Assembly: GCF_006352475.1 (NCBI RefSeq)
Contig: NZ_VCMZ01000001.1
Coordinates: 3,286,001-3,350,000 of the forward strand
Length of the DNA: 64,000 nucleotides
From: Acinetobacter pullicarnis
GTDB taxonomy: Bacteria; Pseudomonadota; Gammaproteobacteria; Pseudomonadales; Moraxellaceae
Direction of reading: 5' to 3'
Under the pieces are notes generated by a model. It was not told the origin of the DNA and ran no database searches. It was given only the letters and a program-made list of their open reading frames with translations. Shown here piece by piece: positions 63,369 through 64,000 of the stretch; position 1 is the stretch's first letter; each line of letters opens with the position of its first letter. Position numbers and translations under genes: made by a program.

Positions 63369-63679
63369 TGTTGTCTTCGAATTGCAACAATTTGGTCACG
63401 GCCTTGTCATCAATAACTGCTGAGATAGCTAGCATTATCAAAGGAGTATTAAAGATGGCTGGCTTATCAATTTGGCATGTGCTGATTTTTGCCATTGTGG
63501 TGATTTTATTGTTCGGTACTGCAAAACTAAAGAACCTCGGCAAAGATGTCGGTGGAGCAGTTAAAGACTTTAAAAAATCGATTAAAGAAGATGAAGCCAC
63601 GACAGCAGCACTGAATGAGCCGCGTACCTTGGAGCACCAAAGCAGCACCACAGATACAAACGCAACAGTGAAACACTAA
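63369..63679 (+). repeat. duplicated tat segment, copy 2
   Basis: 311-bp counterpart of 58941-59251, 4,428 bp downstream and in the same orientation. The similarity begins inside the leader, so promoter or ribosome-site sequences were duplicated too. Confidence 0.85.
63455..63679 (+). CDS. tatA: twin-arginine translocase subunit TatA, copy 2
   Basis: 74-aa paralogue of the TatA at 59027, starting [19 protein letters not shown] and continuing [19 protein letters not shown]. Membrane and amphipathic helices are nearly identical to copy 1; the C-terminal tail differs most. AAAGGAG lies 7 bp before the ATG. It is 17 bp before tatB copy 2. Which copy is the ancestral tatABC member cannot be told until the sequence to the right is seen. 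Confidence 0.93.
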   Translation: MAGLSIWHVLIFAIVVILLFGTAKLKNLGKDVGGAVKDFKKSIKEDEATTAALNEPRTLEHQSSTTDTNATVKH

Positions 63680-63696
63680 GCTGGGAGGCGCTAGGC

Positions 63697-64000
63697 ATGC
63701 TTGATATCGGATTCTCTGAACTTTTGGTTTTTGGCATTATTGGCCTGTTGGTTCTCGGACCAGAGAAACTGCCGCAGGCCTTACGTTCTGCTGCACGCTA
63801 TTATCATAAATTCAAAAGCACCATCAGCAATCTACAAAATGATATTGATCGTGAATTACGTGTCTCAGAGTTACGTGAGCAAATGAAAAATGAAATGGAC
63901 CGCATTCAAGCACTTGAACAAAAAATGCAGGCGCAAATGCAACAGTTACAACAACAAAAAATAATGGATGAACCCGCGCAAGCCGCTGCAGAAATGCAGT
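63697..64000 (+). CDS. tatB: Sec-independent translocase protein TatB, copy 2 (partial, cut by window edge)
   Basis: The first 101 codons are visible: MLDIGFSELLVFGIIGLLVL, then GPEKLPQALRSAARYYHKFK, followed by a long charged coiled-coil-like helix (REQMKNEMDRIQALEQKMQA) rich in Gln. It resembles copy 1 over the first 90 residues, then diverges. GGGAGG lies 12 bp before the ATG, with the weak AGG nearer. The 3' end and any tatC lie outside the window. Confidence 0.9.
   Translation, partial: MLDIGFSELLVFGIIGLLVLGPEKLPQALRSAARYYHKFKSTISNLQNDIDRELRVSELREQMKNEMDRIQALEQKMQAQMQQLQQQKIMDEPAQAAAEMQ

Noticed and set aside
63259..63651. N-terminal extension of the AEC transporter ORF
   Set aside because: The extension is antisense to tatA copy 2 and its leader and adds non-membrane sequence that the AEC family lacks; GTG 63258 fits family length.

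Overview
The window is a stretch of bacterial chromosome that looks like Acinetobacter (Moraxellaceae, Gammaproteobacteria). The evidence is a moderately AT-rich base composition, the gene neighbourhoods (miaB-ybeZ-ybeY, tig-clpP-clpX, metX-metW, piuA-piuC) and a leader typical of an rRNA operon at the left edge. I cannot assign a species. Most genes are housekeeping. Three accessory blocks stand out: a catabolic cluster, a fimbrial island and a duplicated Tat module.

Layout. 1-400: promoter and leader of an rRNA operon reading left out of the window. 0.4-15 kb: housekeeping genes (pssA, rlmJ, mdh, slt, miaB, ybeZ, ybeY, xpt), several conserved unknowns, and a degenerate RNase T2-fold protein directly behind slt. 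14.6-20.6 kb: a CsgG / DUF4810 / DUF799 lipoprotein operon, an exported acetamidase/formamidase homologue, OsmC, a WrbA-type flavoprotein and a YihY/BrkB membrane protein.

21.0-30.6 kb: a catabolic cluster of unknown substrate: short-chain dehydrogenase, a two-domain carboxymuconolactone-decarboxylase-like protein, MFS transporter, DUF1302 outer-membrane protein, AraC regulator, acyl-CoA ligase and a flavin monooxygenase. Two of its promoters carry the same pair of 14-bp direct repeats, both with a 21-bp period, as expected of an AraC-type operator. The cluster is therefore probably one regulon.

31-39.5 kb: conserved hypotheticals, an RRM RNA-binding protein, a UvrD-type helicase, glycerate kinase and the clpX-clpP-tig proteostasis block. 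39.9-53.6 kb: two TonB-dependent receptors (the second followed by piuC), each behind a Fur-box-like site. Between them lies a chaperone-usher fimbrial operon (pilin, chaperone, usher, adhesin, second chaperone). That operon is bracketed by a two-part direct repeat; the left copy holds a decayed, apparently chimeric IS5-family transposase.

53.7-64 kb: leuA behind a short Leu-rich leader ORF, the overlapping metX-metW-SEL1 genes, rdgB, then tatA-tatB, a Tat-exported PhoX phosphatase behind a candidate Pho box, an AEC transporter, and a second tatA-tatB that runs off the right edge. The two tat modules share a 311-bp colinear segment and flank the Tat substrate gene phoX.

I found no tRNA, CRISPR array, prophage or intact insertion sequence.
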